Source of the DNA: Clostridium algoriphilum
GTDB lineage: Bacteria > Bacillota > Clostridia > Clostridiales > Clostridiaceae
Direction of reading: 5' to 3'
Assembly (NCBI RefSeq): GCF_020443705.1
Contig: NZ_JAIZZK010000016.1
Location: 28,217-92,216, forward strand
Length of the DNA stretch: 64,000 nt
Positions 16,990-25,679 of the stretch are shown in pieces; position 1 is the first letter of the stretch; each line of letters begins with the position of its first letter. The position numbers were made by a program, and so were the translations under genes. The notes under the pieces were generated by a model. It was not told the DNA's origin. It made no database searches and worked only from the letters and a program-made list of their open reading frames with translations.

Positions 16990-17142
16990 AAAACAAACTT
17001 CACAATAAACATTTCTACTCAACTTATTCTCATTTAAAGCTTAATCAAACAGTTCATTCTAGCCATGTCTCTGCTTTATTACCTTTTTTTAGGTGGCTGT
17101 CCAGACCCCATAGAAGAAACTGGAAACAGTTTGTTCTTGCTA
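16990..17142. repeat. TAGCAA element, 228-bp type, left-truncated copy
   Basis: Matches the right two thirds of the 228-bp element, from AAACTTCACAATAAAC to the terminal TTGTTCTTGCTA. The left end is missing. Confidence 0.85.
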
Positions 17143-17196
17143 ATAGATTATTAAGCGTTGATGGAACGATATTAGAAATAAATGATACTGAAAAAT

Positions 17197-17268
17197 TAGC
17201 AAATTCGCTTCGTTCATTAGAACCCCCGTTGGTAGCAAAACAAATTGTAAATACAATTTGTTTTGCTA
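17197..17268. repeat. TAGCAA element, 72-bp type, at mazF breakpoint
   Basis: Starts TAGCAAATTCGCTTCGTTC, ends ACAATTTGTTTTGCTA with a perfect AACAAATTGT/ACAATTTGTT hairpin. The mazF fragment begins at its right end. Confidence 0.9.
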
Positions 17269-17550
17269 CCAATTATAAGACCTGTGATTATAATACAAAA
17301 TGATATAGGTAATAAGTATTCTTCAGCAGTTACAGTAGTGCCTGGTACTTCCCGAATTAACAAAACGAAATTCCCAACTCATGTAGAAATAGAAGCAAGT
17401 AAATGCGGGCTTAAGACAGACATTGTTATTTTAACTGAGAAGGTACAGACTATAGCTAAAAGTAGAGTCAAAGAGAAACTAGGAAGAATAACTCATAATG
17501 ATTTGAGAAAAATCGACACAGCATTGTTGATACAATTGGGTATTGTTTAA
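17269..17550 (+). pseudogene. N-terminally truncated MazF/PemK-type toxin
   Basis: The frame reads IIRPVIIIQNDIGNKYSSAV, VVPGTSRINKTKFPTHVEI and KVQTIAKSRVKEKLGRITH, the diagnostic sequence of MazF (EndoA) mRNA interferases from residue about 20 on. The N-terminal strand with the conserved GDI/GSEQGG segment, including catalytic-site residues, is missing; its place is taken by a TAGCAA element ending at 17268. No antitoxin gene is upstream. It should be inactive. Confidence 0.85.
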
Positions 17551-17848
17551 AAATATACTCTTATTATACTAAAGTATATTTACTTACTGGGAGAATTCTT
17601 TACAATCACTATATAGGAATATGCTATATTCTATAGCTGAACAAATTAATGCCCCTAATAATTAGACACATCTTTAGTGTAGTTAAGTTCTAAGCAATCT
17701 TAATCTGCTTTAAGTGTTAGAACAAAGATTTCATGTTCTTTTCATTGTTAAATGCTCTAACTTTAAAAAACGGAACAGTATTTGGAAAATACTTGATAAA
17801 TCAGTTTGTAAAAAAACATATCCTAAATAAAATTGATAAACTGATAGT
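17551..17848. other. Gap without a recognisable gene
   Basis: AT-rich; the AATTAGACAC and TTAGAAC-type patches hint at eroded insertion-sequence DNA, but nothing can be assigned. Confidence 0.3.
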
Positions 17849-17884
17849 AAAAAGCCTTTGATAAAAATCAAAGGCTTTTTTTTC
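17849..17884 (+). terminator. Strong rho-independent terminator
   Basis: AAAGCCTTTGAT pairs with ATCAAAGGCTTT around a short loop and is followed by TTTTTTTT. Confidence 0.9.
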
Positions 17885-17980
17885 ATAGTATAATTTTTAT
17901 CAAATTTGATAAGAAATAATACTAGAATACTTGAAATAAAAAAGTTATTAGTATATTTAATTAAAATATAGAAGGATTAA

Positions 17981-18118
17981 ATGGTGAAGCATATGAAGAT
18001 ACTTTATAAAATATTTGATTATTGGTTATTTATAACTTTACTGCCAATACTAATTGTTTTATCATTAACTAAAAGAAAAAATCATATAAAAGAATATTGG
18101 CAAAAGTTTATGCAATGA
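17981..18118 (+). CDS. Small membrane protein (45 residues)
   Basis: The frame starts at ATG 17981, preceded by GAAGGA with a 5-bp spacer, and encodes 45 residues: a short basic start, one hydrophobic segment (FDYWLFITLLPILIVLSL) and a charged C-terminal tail ending KEYWQKFMQ. A hairpin follows 75 bp downstream. Such peptides include type I toxins and small membrane regulators; no antisense RNA promoter could be verified. No family is recognised. Confidence 0.5.
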   Translation: MVKHMKILYKIFDYWLFITLLPILIVLSLTKRKNHIKEYWQKFMQ

Positions 18119-18192
18119 TATTAAAACATTAACTATTAAATTACCGATTAAAATAAGTAATATAAAACAAAAAAACATTTTTTAAAAAGCAT

Positions 18193-18223
18193 TAAAGTCA
18201 TCAGATAAACTGATGGCTTTAAT
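18193..18223 (+). terminator. Hairpin downstream of the 45-residue frame
   Basis: ATTAAAG-CATCAG pairs with CTGATG-CTTTAAT (one G-T pair) around ATAAA; the downstream T-run is short. Confidence 0.55.
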
Positions 18224-18274
18224 ATTTAAATTAGCAAAGGAATTATAATTTAATAGTAACATAGCTTGTTCGTT

Positions 18275-18710
18275 TCACTTCCAACCTATGTAAGGTTCCA
18301 GACCCTTGGGTAAATATGTATCTTTATCTAAATTTGCTTTTTTAGCAAGTTCTGAATCTCCATATTTACTAAAGGCATTATTGTACCCAGCGTTATCTTT
18401 AATACTTATACCATATTTAACACATGTACCATACTCTTCTGCAACTTCCTTATATTTATTATCAGCAATCATTGTAGCTGCTTTATCATTTTCAACATAA
18501 GATATGAATTCTTAAAAACATCATCATTTAGTATGTCCTTAGCTAAAAGCAATGCCTTTTCAGCTTTAACTTAATTTATTTTTTACTCACTTTGTATTAG
18601 TTCTATACATGCTGTAGCATTGGCATCACTTACTTTATACTTCATTGCATTCATTAACATTTCTGCCTTTTCTTCAATCTCTGTTAGAATGTTATCCACA
18701 GCGGTTTCCT
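18275..18710 (-). pseudogene. Degraded gene of unknown function
   Basis: Minus-strand coding sequence is visible in pieces: ILTEIEEKAEMLMNAMKYKV, then AEKALLLAKDILNDDVFKNS, then after a frameshift NKYKEVAEEYGTCVKYGISI to PKGLEPYIGWK. At least two stops or frameshifts separate the parts. The pieces look like a helical soluble protein; no family is recognised. Confidence 0.55.
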
Positions 18711-18724
18711 ATATAATAAAAATA

Positions 18725-18942
18725 ACCCCATAGAAGAAACTGTTTCCAGTTTCTTCTATTAGCAAACAGAACTTGTCCTCTACGTTACCAATTTCTGTAA
18801 CGGGGTCGTGTCAGCAAGCCAATAAATGTAAAACATCTATAAAAGATTATAGTCATGTTGAATATTATTTTATAGAACCAGCCCTCCTTATTTTCAGGTG
18901 ACTGCCCATACCCCCATAGTTCGTTACGCAAGTTAACTGCTA
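18725..18942. repeat. TAGCAA element, ACAGAACTTG type, with adjoining right-end fragment
   Basis: 18725-18762 carries ACCCCATAGAAGAAACTG and a hairpin, the right end of a 228-bp-type element. From 18760 a 183-bp unit runs TAGCAAACAGAACTTGTCC, CGTTAC/GTAACG hairpin, GGGGTCGTGTCAG, to CCCCCATAGTTCGTTACG and AACTGCTA. It closely matches 10975-11116 and 6953-7114. Its last three bases are the stop codon of the zinc-finger fragment next to it. Confidence 0.85.
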
Positions 18943-19049
18943 TTTTGAAATAAACCTACATCTAGGAAAATTCCCATATTCTTTGAATTTACCATACTTT
19001 CCATTTCTTAATACTAATTTTCCTCCCCATTTAGGACAAAAACCACTAT
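18943..19049 (-). pseudogene. Third copy of the NERD C4 zinc finger (fragment)
   Basis: On the minus strand the frame reads NSGFCPKWGGKLVLRNGKYG and FPRCRFISK, matching the end of the gene at 7112-7432. Two of the zinc-binding Cys are lost (Cys to Trp and Cys to Tyr), so the finger cannot fold normally. It is bounded on both sides by TAGCAA elements. Confidence 0.85.
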
Positions 19050-19170
19050 TAGCAAATTCGCTTCGCTCATAAAATTCCCCGGGGGACGTGAACAAATTAG
19101 CAAGTTCGCCTTCGCCTCACAAAGAACCCCGGGGATCATGAACAATTTGTGATCACAAATTGTTTTGATA
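19050..19170. repeat. Two nested 72-bp-type TAGCAA elements
   Basis: A first unit (TAGCAAATTCGCTTCGCTC through CCCCGGGGGACGTGAACAAAT, 19050-19097) is cut before its right hairpin by a second unit of a distinct subtype (TAGCAAGTTCGCCTTCGCCTC through CCCCGGGGATCATGAACAA, 19098-19170). The second ends TTTTGATA instead of TTTTGCTA. The same subtype recurs at 20350. Confidence 0.8.
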
Positions 19171-19180
19171 TTTATTTAGG

Positions 19181-20227
19181 TTATTTAGTTATTACAAAAG
19201 CGTCTGGAAGTGTTCTTTCTCCTGCGGAAGAACAGGGACTGTTTATAAGTTGACCTTTATAATATATAGTTGAAGATGAACCTCCATCAAGATTGGCAGC
19301 ATTAACGGCTCCGTACTGAATCATTACTCTTTGTACTTCCTGAATAGTTGCACCATGAGAGCTTAATTGCCTTCCATCTATTTCAAGAAGAATAATAGTA
19401 CCATCTTTCTTTTGTCCGATGACACTTCGAGGGTTAATTCCCCACCCGCCATCTCCTATTATTCTTGTTGGTTTATTATTTACGATAAGTTTAGGACCAA
19501 AGGATATTGCGTCAACAATCTGTTTCTCTTTAATTTCTTTAATAGTGAGATTTCCAAGAGTCAAGATGCCATCTTTATCAAGTCCAATAATGTCATATTT
19601 CTTTTGAGAGGGAACACTCCAAACGACTTTCCCGTTTTTAACTATTATTCCAGTTGGAATTCCACCGTTCCCGACTCCACCTCTATCTGTGAAACCTCCT
19701 GCGTTTATGCCACCAATTGCATTTTCTGAATTTATTAGCTGTGTTAATCTAGCTCCAACTTTTCCTATATTTTTAGCTACAGCAAGTTTTAATCGTTTAG
19801 GGTTACTGACTATAAACATATGACCTTTATATCCATCTCCCTTAATATCAATCAATTTCATACTATTATCTGTATTTATCACAATGGGAAGTGTTTTTGT
19901 ACTTATATGAATAACAGGGGTTAATGCACTAGCTTTCGGCGGTATAGTTTCTGGAATTACTATTTCACTTTTGTCAAAGACTTCAACGGTTTCTTCTACT
20001 CTGTTTTCATTCATTATCTTTTTAATTTGAGCTTCACTTGCAAAAATTCTAGCTATATATTGACTCTTTAGCGTCGTCATAGTTGAAGTTACTATTAAAG
20101 TTTGAATACGTGGGAAAACTTCAAGTCGAATAAGAGATATTCCTACAATAATAGTAATTAGTAAAACGATTATTATACTTAGCAATAATTTACCTATCTT
20201 TTTTAATATCTTTTTAAAAAGCACCAT
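19181..20227 (-). CDS. Phosphodiester glycosidase (NAGPA) family protein
   Basis: A 348-residue protein with one N-terminal membrane segment (about residues 8-33) and an extracytoplasmic NAGPA domain (PF09992 type) from about residue 115. Recognisable parts are IGGINAGGFTDRGGVGNG, the DAISFGPKLIVNN segment, NPRSVIGQKKDGTIILLEID and AANLDGGSSSTIYYKGQ near the C terminus, the family's signature. Members remove sugar-phosphate caps or act in exopolysaccharide and phage-related glycan chemistry. It is single, with stop codon 10 bp from a TAGCAA element. Substrate unknown. Confidence 0.85.
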   Translation of the reverse strand: MVLFKKILKKIGKLLLSIIIVLLITIIVGISLIRLEVFPRIQTLIVTSTMTTLKSQYIARIFASEAQIKKIMNENRVEETVEVFDKSEIVIPETIPPKASALTPVIHISTKTLPIVINTDNSMKLIDIKGDGYKGHMFIVSNPKRLKLAVAKNIGKVGARLTQLINSENAIGGINAGGFTDRGGVGNGGIPTGIIVKNGKVVWSVPSQKKYDIIGLDKDGILTLGNLTIKEIKEKQIVDAISFGPKLIVNNKPTRIIGDGGWGINPRSVIGQKKDGTIILLEIDGRQLSSHGATIQEVQRVMIQYGAVNAANLDGGSSSTIYYKGQLINSPCSSAGERTLPDAFVITK

Positions 20228-20349
20228 TAATCCGCTTGCCTCCCTTCGCTAAAAAAAATGTTTTTCTATAATATGATTGTATAAGCCAAACATTGCAAAG
20301 TCTATTTTTATTAATACAATTATAATTTTAAATAGCAAAATTAAAGAAA

Positions 20350-20422
20350 TAGCAAGTTCGCCTTAGCCTCCCAAATACCCCCGGGGGTCATGAACAATTT
20401 GTGATCACAAATTGTTTTGCTA
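20350..20422. repeat. TAGCAA element, 72-bp type (GTTCGCC subtype)
   Basis: Starts TAGCAAGTTCGCCTTAGCCTC, has ACCCCCGGGGGTCATG in the middle and ends with the perfect pairing CAATTTGTGATCACAAATTG before TTTTGCTA. It cuts the 3' end of a minus-strand gene fragment. Confidence 0.9.
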
Positions 20423-20625
20423 TTAAACAGGTCATCTGGTGAGTTAAATAATATCCTATAAACATAATGCTCATTAGGATCAATGCAGACCCAACAAGTA
20501 GCCGTTTGATTATTTAAGACAGAGCCACTAATAACATGAAGATATCCATTATTTATAACCCAATAAGAGGATACTGCATTTGGACATACCTCACTATCTT
20601 TAACAACAAAGGTGAAAATCAACAC
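20423..20625 (-). pseudogene. Unknown gene truncated at its 3' end by an element
   Basis: A frame of about 68 residues (FVVKDSEVCPNAVSSYWVIN, TATCWVCIDPNEHYVYRILF) that runs into the TAGCAA element at 20422 and ends inside it. No ribosome site suits its TTG start. No family recognised. Confidence 0.5.
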
Positions 20626-20720
20626 TTTACGTTTTAAGTGAACTATGAAAATTTTCTAAATATTTTTGAAATATAGCATTTATGTTATAATTAATAAAAC
20701 AACCATACAGGAGGGTTTAT

Positions 20721-20911
20721 AAGGAAGTATGAGGTTATAATATTTGATACAGATAAACTTTATTGGACTTTAAAAAATCTGAAAAAGATGCTTTAAAAAA
20801 TGCTATGCTTAAATTTAACATAAAATACGATGAGAATTATCATTTAAAAATATATCATGATATAAATACGGCTATCTGGAGATAATTTGAGCAGGGCCTT
20901 ATTAAATAGAA
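20721..20911 (+). pseudogene. Remnant of YjjG-like HAD pyrimidine nucleotidase
   Basis: Starts after AGGAGGGTTTATAAGG with YEVIIFDTDK, the motif-I DxD of HAD phosphatases. With frameshifts it continues KKSEKDALKNAMLKFNIKYD and ENYHLKIYHDINTAIW, which matches the cap region of YjjG/YfnB-type nucleotidases. It breaks off after about 65 codons directly upstream of the RpiR gene. Not functional. Confidence 0.7.
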
Positions 20912-20926
20912 AGGATCGAGTTAATT

Positions 20927-21784
20927 ATGGAGAATAACAAACAGGATTTAATGAAGTTAATTCAAATTAAATTACCACATATGAGTAAAGGTCAAAAGAT
21001 AATTGCTAAATACATACTAGAACACTATGATAAAGCAGCGTTTATGACTGCTAATAAATTAGGTACTACAATAGGTGTAAGTGAATCAACTGTTGTAAGA
21101 TTTGCCGTCGTGTTAGGATTTAATGGTTATCCAAAACTACAAAAAAGTCTTCAGGAATTAATTAAAAGTAAATTAACTTTAGTACAAAAAATGGAATTAT
21201 CTAATGATTACATCACTCAAGAGAATGTACTAAAGAGTGTATTAAAAGCTGACATTGAAAATATTAAAATTACTTTAGAAAAAATAAATCACCAAACTTT
21301 TGAAGATATAGTTAATTCATTATTTAAAGCTAGAAAAATATATGTAATTGGATTAAGACAATCAGCTGCATTATCTGGATTTTTAGCTTTTTATTTAAAT
21401 CTTATTTTAGATAATGTTAAGTTAGTTGAATATGGTGTTAGTGATATATTTGAGCAGATGCTTAATATTGATAATAAAGACATATTGATCGCGATAGGCT
21501 TTCCTAGGTATACTACCAGAACAATTGAAGCCATCTCATTCGCAAAAGGTAAAAATGCCAATATTGTAGTAATTACAGATAGTTTATTATCTCCATTAGC
21601 AGAGAAGGCTGACTATACGCTAATAGCACAAAATAATATAACTTCTTTTGTTGATTCACTTGTAACCCCACTTAGTATAATAAATGCGTTAATAATAGCA
21701 GTGGGCTTAAGAGAGAAAGAAAAAATTTCTAGTACATTTTCTACTTTGGAGAACATATGGAAAGAATATAAGGTTTATGTTTAA
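20927..21784 (+). CDS. MurR/RpiR family transcriptional regulator
   Basis: A 285-residue regulator. The N-terminal helix-turn-helix (residues 1-77) has the family signature KGQKIIAKYILEHYDKAAFM and GVSESTVVRFAVVLGFNGYP. Residues 125-255 form a SIS sugar-phosphate-binding domain (KIYVIGLRQSAALSGFLAFY; DILIAIGFPRYTTRTIEA; VVITDSLLSPLAEKADYTL). Such proteins sense phosphosugars and control sugar or peptidoglycan-amino-sugar catabolism. The ATG follows AAAGGAT. No sugar gene is adjacent, so the target is unknown. Confidence 0.9.
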   Translation: MENNKQDLMKLIQIKLPHMSKGQKIIAKYILEHYDKAAFMTANKLGTTIGVSESTVVRFAVVLGFNGYPKLQKSLQELIKSKLTLVQKMELSNDYITQENVLKSVLKADIENIKITLEKINHQTFEDIVNSLFKARKIYVIGLRQSAALSGFLAFYLNLILDNVKLVEYGVSDIFEQMLNIDNKDILIAIGFPRYTTRTIEAISFAKGKNANIVVITDSLLSPLAEKADYTLIAQNNITSFVDSLVTPLSIINALIIAVGLREKEKISSTFSTLENIWKEYKVYV

Positions 21785-21866
21785 AACAATTAATTATAAG
21801 GCATGTATTGTTGTTTAAGCAACAACCACAACCATCGTGAAACTATATATTTGCATTTCATAGAAC

Positions 21867-21954
21867 TAGCAAACAGAACTTGTCCACTTCGTTACCAATT
21901 TCTGTAACGGGGTCTGACCCCGTGGAATAAACTGTAAATAGTTTTTTCTTGCTA
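21867..21954. repeat. Minimal TAGCAA element, 88 bp
   Basis: Joins the ACAGAACTTG left arm to the CTTGCTA right arm with almost no spacer. Its centre ACGGGGTCTGACCCCGT is a perfect palindrome, which shows the basic architecture of the family. It directly precedes a truncated hydrolase gene. Confidence 0.9.
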
Positions 21955-22173
21955 ATGTATGGAACTAAATATGGATTCGTCGGAAAAGATAAGATTGATG
22001 AATCTAAAAAATTATTGCCAACAAGTACAAAATGGATTCCTATCAATGGAGGTAATCATTCTCAAAATGGTTGGTATGGATTCCAAAAGGGTGACAATAC
22101 AGCGACTATAACAAGAGATGAGCAGCAAAATATTATAGGAAAATCTATAGTTCAATTTATGAGTGGAAATTAG
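21955..22173 (+). pseudogene. C-terminal fragment of an alpha/beta hydrolase
   Basis: About 70 residues reading YGTKYGFVGKDKIDESKKLL, then INGGNHSQNGWYGFQKGDN and ATITRDEQQNIIGKSIV. The GGNHxQ segment with its His is the end of the catalytic triad in clostridial alpha/beta hydrolases annotated as Abhydrolase_5. Everything upstream, including the nucleophile elbow, is missing; the fragment begins at the right end of the TAGCAA element. Confidence 0.8.
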
Positions 22174-22194
22174 GGAGTTCAAGCTCAGGAATAA

Positions 22195-22237
22195 ATCCCT
22201 CGTTATGTAACCTGCTATCTGCTGGTTTGTGTCGAGG
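22195..22237 (+). terminator. Hairpin downstream of the hydrolase fragment
   Basis: TCCCTCG pairs with CGAGGGA around a loop with inner pairing (CCTGC/GCTGG). There is no clear T-run directly after it, so its role as terminator is tentative. Confidence 0.4.
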
Positions 22238-22389
22238 GACAATTGTGTATTTATTTTACTTGTTTAGCTTTTATTTGAATTTGTGATTGATAGATAATAA
22301 TGAAAGTAAGCGACTTTTTTAATAGTCAGTCGCCTTCATCTTTCTTTAATTGATATGATTCCACCTTGAACAGCGATCTTACCTTTTTT

Positions 22390-22800
22390 CTATATGACTA
22401 TCCCATCACAATGGTCTACTTCATGTTGAATAATTTGAGCAATCCATCCTGAATATTTTCCCCTTCGCTTCTTAAATCCCGAATCAAAATACTCTACTTC
22501 TATCTCTTTGAATCTATTCGTTTTTCTAACACCTATAAGTGAAAGACATCCTTCTTCTGTTTCATATTGACCCGATTTATTCACTATCATAGGATTAATC
22601 ATCGGAACGTTCATATCGCCCATACTGATCACAATAATTCTTTTTTTTACACCAATCATATTAGCTGCCATTCCTACACAGCCTTCTTTATTTGCTTTAA
22701 GCGTATCAAGCAAATCCTGTATCACCTGAGCATCTGCTTTTGTAGCAAGTTCTGATTTTTGATTAAGAAAGAATATGTCTTTCATAATTGATCTAACCAT
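22390..22800 (-). CDS. def: Peptide deformylase
   Basis: A 136-residue metalloenzyme that removes the formyl group from nascent protein N termini. All three motifs are present: GMAANMIG (residues 43-50, family GxGLAAxQxG with N in place of Q), EGCLSL with metal ligand C85, and HEVDH with H126, E127 and H130. Length is normal for the short clostridial type. It is a single gene, with the stop near a weak hairpin. The AAxN variant occurs in the def family of clostridia and may alter inhibitor sensitivity. Confidence 0.92.
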   Translation of the reverse strand: MVRSIMKDIFFLNQKSELATKADAQVIQDLLDTLKANKEGCVGMAANMIGVKKRIIVISMGDMNVPMINPMIVNKSGQYETEEGCLSLIGVRKTNRFKEIEVEYFDSGFKKRRGKYSGWIAQIIQHEVDHCDGIVI

Positions 22801-22951
22801 ATGTTATACTCCTTTAATATTTGTCTTTTTTAATATGTTCTGTTCTATAACTGCTGACATATTAATACGAGGTCGTAGTATAAGCTGTAAGTTTTTACTT
22901 TCTATTATATAATAAAAAATGCCTCCGTATAAAATAGTTAATAAAGCTTCT

Positions 22952-24325
22952 TTAAATCAAATTATCTATACCATTAACCGTAGTTTGTTCATTGTCATTA
23001 ATAGGAATAACTATGCATTTTTGGCCATTAATTATTTGAGATTTTATTTGAGATACTTTTTCGGGTTTTACTTGTAGTATAACATCATAATCAGTGCTAA
23101 CATTATTATCTTCTGAATATGAATCTGGAACTTTCTCTAAATCAGTTTCTAAAGTTTCTTCTAAATCAGTTGCGCAGGCTTCTTCTAAAATCACATTGTC
23201 ATCGTTAACTTCTGTAGACAGGTGAGTTTCATTATCTATAGTATTATCTTGTTTAACTTGATCAAGTCTAGCTTGAAGCATTTCTACTTGTTTATTAAGG
23301 CGTTCTTCCTTTTTTCTTTGCACATTAGCCTTAAGAACCTTTGCGTCAATTAAATTTTTTGCTAAAGTGATATCATCACCAAAGTTCTCTACATAGGAGT
23401 TTTCAATCTCAGTAGTAATTTCTTCAGGAACTTCACTTTCTATTAAAAGGTTTTGTATATCCTTCTTTGTTAAGCTTATAGGTTCACAATCTGCATCATC
23501 ATTTAGATCATTGTATTCTTCTATCATAGTGCTTAGGTTTTCTTGTATATCCATAAAAATTTTATCAGCTTTATTTTCATCAGAGCTAAAAGAATCTTTA
23601 ATAATTGATTGGAATGTTTCCTTTTGCACCGTAGCCGTTTGTTTTGAAGGACAACCTAGAACATTTTCCATTAATTCAGTATGTGTATCCTTTGCATTTT
23701 TTGTGTAATACATAATAGAGTTAACATCTGAACTACGATCAATAAAAGCAGGAAACACAAAGCCATTAGTTGGTGACTCGACTACCCAATCTCTAATACG
23801 TGCTTTTATTTTGTTTTGTTCTTCAAAGTATCTAAGACCAGGCTCTGAAAGTGAAACTGGACATATTGCACATAACACATATTCATATACTTCTTCAGAT
23901 TCATCTATCTTTACATTATCTCTGGTTTTGCTAATAACATCATAAGCATCATGGAAAAAGAGTATTAAAAAATTACCGGTGTAATCATAATTAGCTATAA
24001 TCAAATCATAAAGATTATCAAGAAAAGCATCATCTTTTAATTGACTGTTTTTAAGCTGCATAAGCGAAGTTTGTCTTTCATTTGTAAAATCTTCATTAGT
24101 TGAAAAGTTAAGTTCTAAGATATTATTCCCAATAGTTCCAGACAGTACTTTTTTAGCAATTTCTAAATATTTAAAGTATTCATCCTCATCTAAATTTAGA
24201 AAGCTTTCTTTAAATTTTAAAATAGTATGTTTTTCTCCATTAACATAGCAGCCACACACTTTAGTGAAGGTGCATTGTTCTTTTTTAAAACGTCTTTTTA
24301 ACTCCAGTATATCTTTTCTTCTCAT
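22952..24325 (-). CDS. DUF4317 domain-containing protein
   Basis: A protein of 457 residues when started at the ATG at 24325, which follows GAGGAG at good spacing; an upstream TTG is in frame but lacks a site. It begins RRKDILELKRRFKKEQCTF and contains CGCYVNGEK and VLCAICPVSLSEPGLRYFEE, the typical sequence of the DUF4317 family of clostridia. The C-terminal 100 residues include a charged coiled-coil (KANVQRKKEERLNKQVEMLQ) and an acidic linker. The function of the family is unknown. It is transcribed alone. Confidence 0.85.
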   Translation of the reverse strand: MRRKDILELKRRFKKEQCTFTKVCGCYVNGEKHTILKFKESFLNLDEDEYFKYLEIAKKVLSGTIGNNILELNFSTNEDFTNERQTSLMQLKNSQLKDDAFLDNLYDLIIANYDYTGNFLILFFHDAYDVISKTRDNVKIDESEEVYEYVLCAICPVSLSEPGLRYFEEQNKIKARIRDWVVESPTNGFVFPAFIDRSSDVNSIMYYTKNAKDTHTELMENVLGCPSKQTATVQKETFQSIIKDSFSSDENKADKIFMDIQENLSTMIEEYNDLNDDADCEPISLTKKDIQNLLIESEVPEEITTEIENSYVENFGDDITLAKNLIDAKVLKANVQRKKEERLNKQVEMLQARLDQVKQDNTIDNETHLSTEVNDDNVILEEACATDLEETLETDLEKVPDSYSEDNNVSTDYDVILQVKPEKVSQIKSQIINGQKCIVIPINDNEQTTVNGIDNLI

Positions 24326-24575
24326 GTATAAACTCCTCAATTTATAGACAAACCTTACGTAAATTTATAATTGTAATGGTTTGTCTTTAGTATTTTTTAT
24401 TTGTAGGTATAATTAATATATTATCGTTATTAATTATAGTATTTCTTTTACAAAAGATAAAGGATTTATATATTAATCAATTTTTTAAATGGTTCCTATT
24501 GAGAATAGGAGATGGCTAACCCTTATGTAAATATGTATAATTTCATTATATTCTAATATTATTTTCCTTTAAATT
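24326..24575. other. Upstream region of the DUF4317 gene
   Basis: AT-rich divergent spacer; only a short CTATT/AATAG hairpin is visible near 24490-24510. Confidence 0.3.
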
Positions 24576-24646
24576 TAACAGATTCGCTTCGCTCATAAAA
24601 TCCCCCAGGGGTCGTGAACCCATTGTAACCACAATTTGTTTTGCTA
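24576..24646. repeat. TAGCAA element, 72-bp type, left end altered
   Basis: Begins TAACAGATTCGCTTCGCTC (C changed within the terminal motif), has CCCCCAGGGGTCGTG and ends CACAATTTGTTTTGCTA. A truncated gene starts at its right boundary. Confidence 0.85.
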
Positions 24647-25040
24647 CTAAATCATTTCTTCTTTATGTCAATAAATAGTCTAAAACAATTATCTCTAGGT
24701 AACACCCCAAATGACGACATATACACTGACATTCAAAATTATGCTGAAAACGAACGTTTTGTATACACTAAACTTGAAACTGTTACTTTATCTCCTGATG
24801 CTCAGGAGGTATTGAATAAAGCCCGAGAACTTATAATATCTTCCTTTTAGTATAGAAAAGTTTTCAATGAAGAACATCCAGAATATTATATTAATACATG
24901 GGATGCTGGTTGGTATCAAATTAAAGGTATGTTAAAAAAATATATGCCAGGAGAACTAAAAGATTTCAATATTTTATGTAAAAAAATTCGAAGATAGAAT
25001 GAGACCATTGATTTATGAGTTAGGTTTTCTATATAAATAG
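24647..25040 (+). pseudogene. C-terminal gene fragment of unknown function
   Basis: Starting at the element boundary the frame reads SINSLKQLSLGNTPNDDIYT and LETVTLSPDAQEVLNKAREL. An in-frame TAG (24848-24850) is followed by YRKVFNEEHPEYYINTWDAG and, after a one-base slip, FEDRMRPLIYELGFLYK. One nonsense codon and one frameshift therefore inactivate it, in addition to loss of the N terminus. The family is not recognised. Confidence 0.65.
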
Positions 25041-25180
25041 ATGTACGGAGACGACTATTATGTGACAATATAATATTTGCAAATTCCCTGGTACACGACG
25101 AAGTGCATACCCGGATGAACATCAACAAATTGTAATCGAGTTTTTTGCTGTCAAATAAATATGGTATTTTTTCATAAAAA

Positions 25181-25214
25181 AGTAGCTATTAAATATAATA
25201 ATAATAGCTACTCA
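25181..25214 (-). terminator. Hairpin with minus-strand T-run
   Basis: AGTAGCTATT pairs with AATAGCTACT, and the minus strand continues TTTTTTATG. No minus-strand gene is left upstream of it. Confidence 0.5.
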
Positions 25215-25246
25215 TATATAGTAAGGGCTCTTATCTTTAAAGGTTT

Positions 25247-25399
25247 AATAACAATGAAATCAATGGTTTTGACATACCAAGTGTTAATTTAAATTTAGTA
25301 GAACTTAATAAATGGGCAGGCAATTTGATGTGTGGAACACTGGGGTATGCAAATTCTATAGATTTATTTAAAAAAGAAATAAGTGAAATAAAAGTGTGA
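25247..25399 (+). pseudogene. Short gene-end fragment
   Basis: A 50-codon frame without start codon or ribosome site: NNNEINGFDIPSVNLNLVEL, NKWAGNLMCGTLGYANSIDL, ending KKEISEIKV. It looks like the end of a larger protein; no family is recognised. Confidence 0.35.
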
Positions 25400-25465
25400 A
25401 TGATATATTTTCTAGTATAGAATATATATTATTTCAAATGCTATAGTTATAAGGAGATGATAAGT

Positions 25466-25642
25466 TTGGATAAAAGAAGATTAGGAGAAATACTGGAATC
25501 TTATGGTATCATAAATGTTACATACAAAAACAATCCTGTATGGCTAGAAAGTATTAGTACTGATAAAGATGGTGTTATACAAGTAAAGGATTTAAAAACA
25601 GATAAACTTATGTCCGTAGATATTAAAGACTTAAAAGAATAA
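25466..25642 (+). CDS. H-type small acid-soluble spore protein
   Basis: A 58-residue protein read from a TTG codon that is preceded by AAGGAG at 8-bp spacing; an ATG nine bases upstream overlaps the ribosome site and is unlikely. The sequence DKRRLGEILESYGIINVTYK, then NPVWLESISTDKDGVIQVKD, matches the H-type SASP family (SspH), which accumulates in the forespore. It shows that the organism forms endospores. Expression is expected under a forespore sigma factor (G), but the promoter was not identified with confidence. Confidence 0.8.
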   Translation: MDKRRLGEILESYGIINVTYKNNPVWLESISTDKDGVIQVKDLKTDKLMSVDIKDLKE

Positions 25643-25679
25643 TTTAAAGCCTGAGGTCAGTAAATAGGAGGGTGATTTT

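Noticed and set aside
17054..17272. Minus-strand frame of 72 codons across two repeat elements
   Set aside because: It lies entirely in repeat sequence and starts inside the mazF fragment without a ribosome site.
17640..17780. Insertion-sequence ends near AATTAGACACATC
   Set aside because: The similarity to IS3-type ends is short, there is no partner inverted repeat and no coding remnant.
6953..21954. Integron attC sites with gene cassettes
   Set aside because: The hairpin elements and gene fragments between them recall cassettes, but there is no integrase gene and the ends do not match the RYYYAAC/GTTRRRY core sites; many intervals hold complete unrelated operons.
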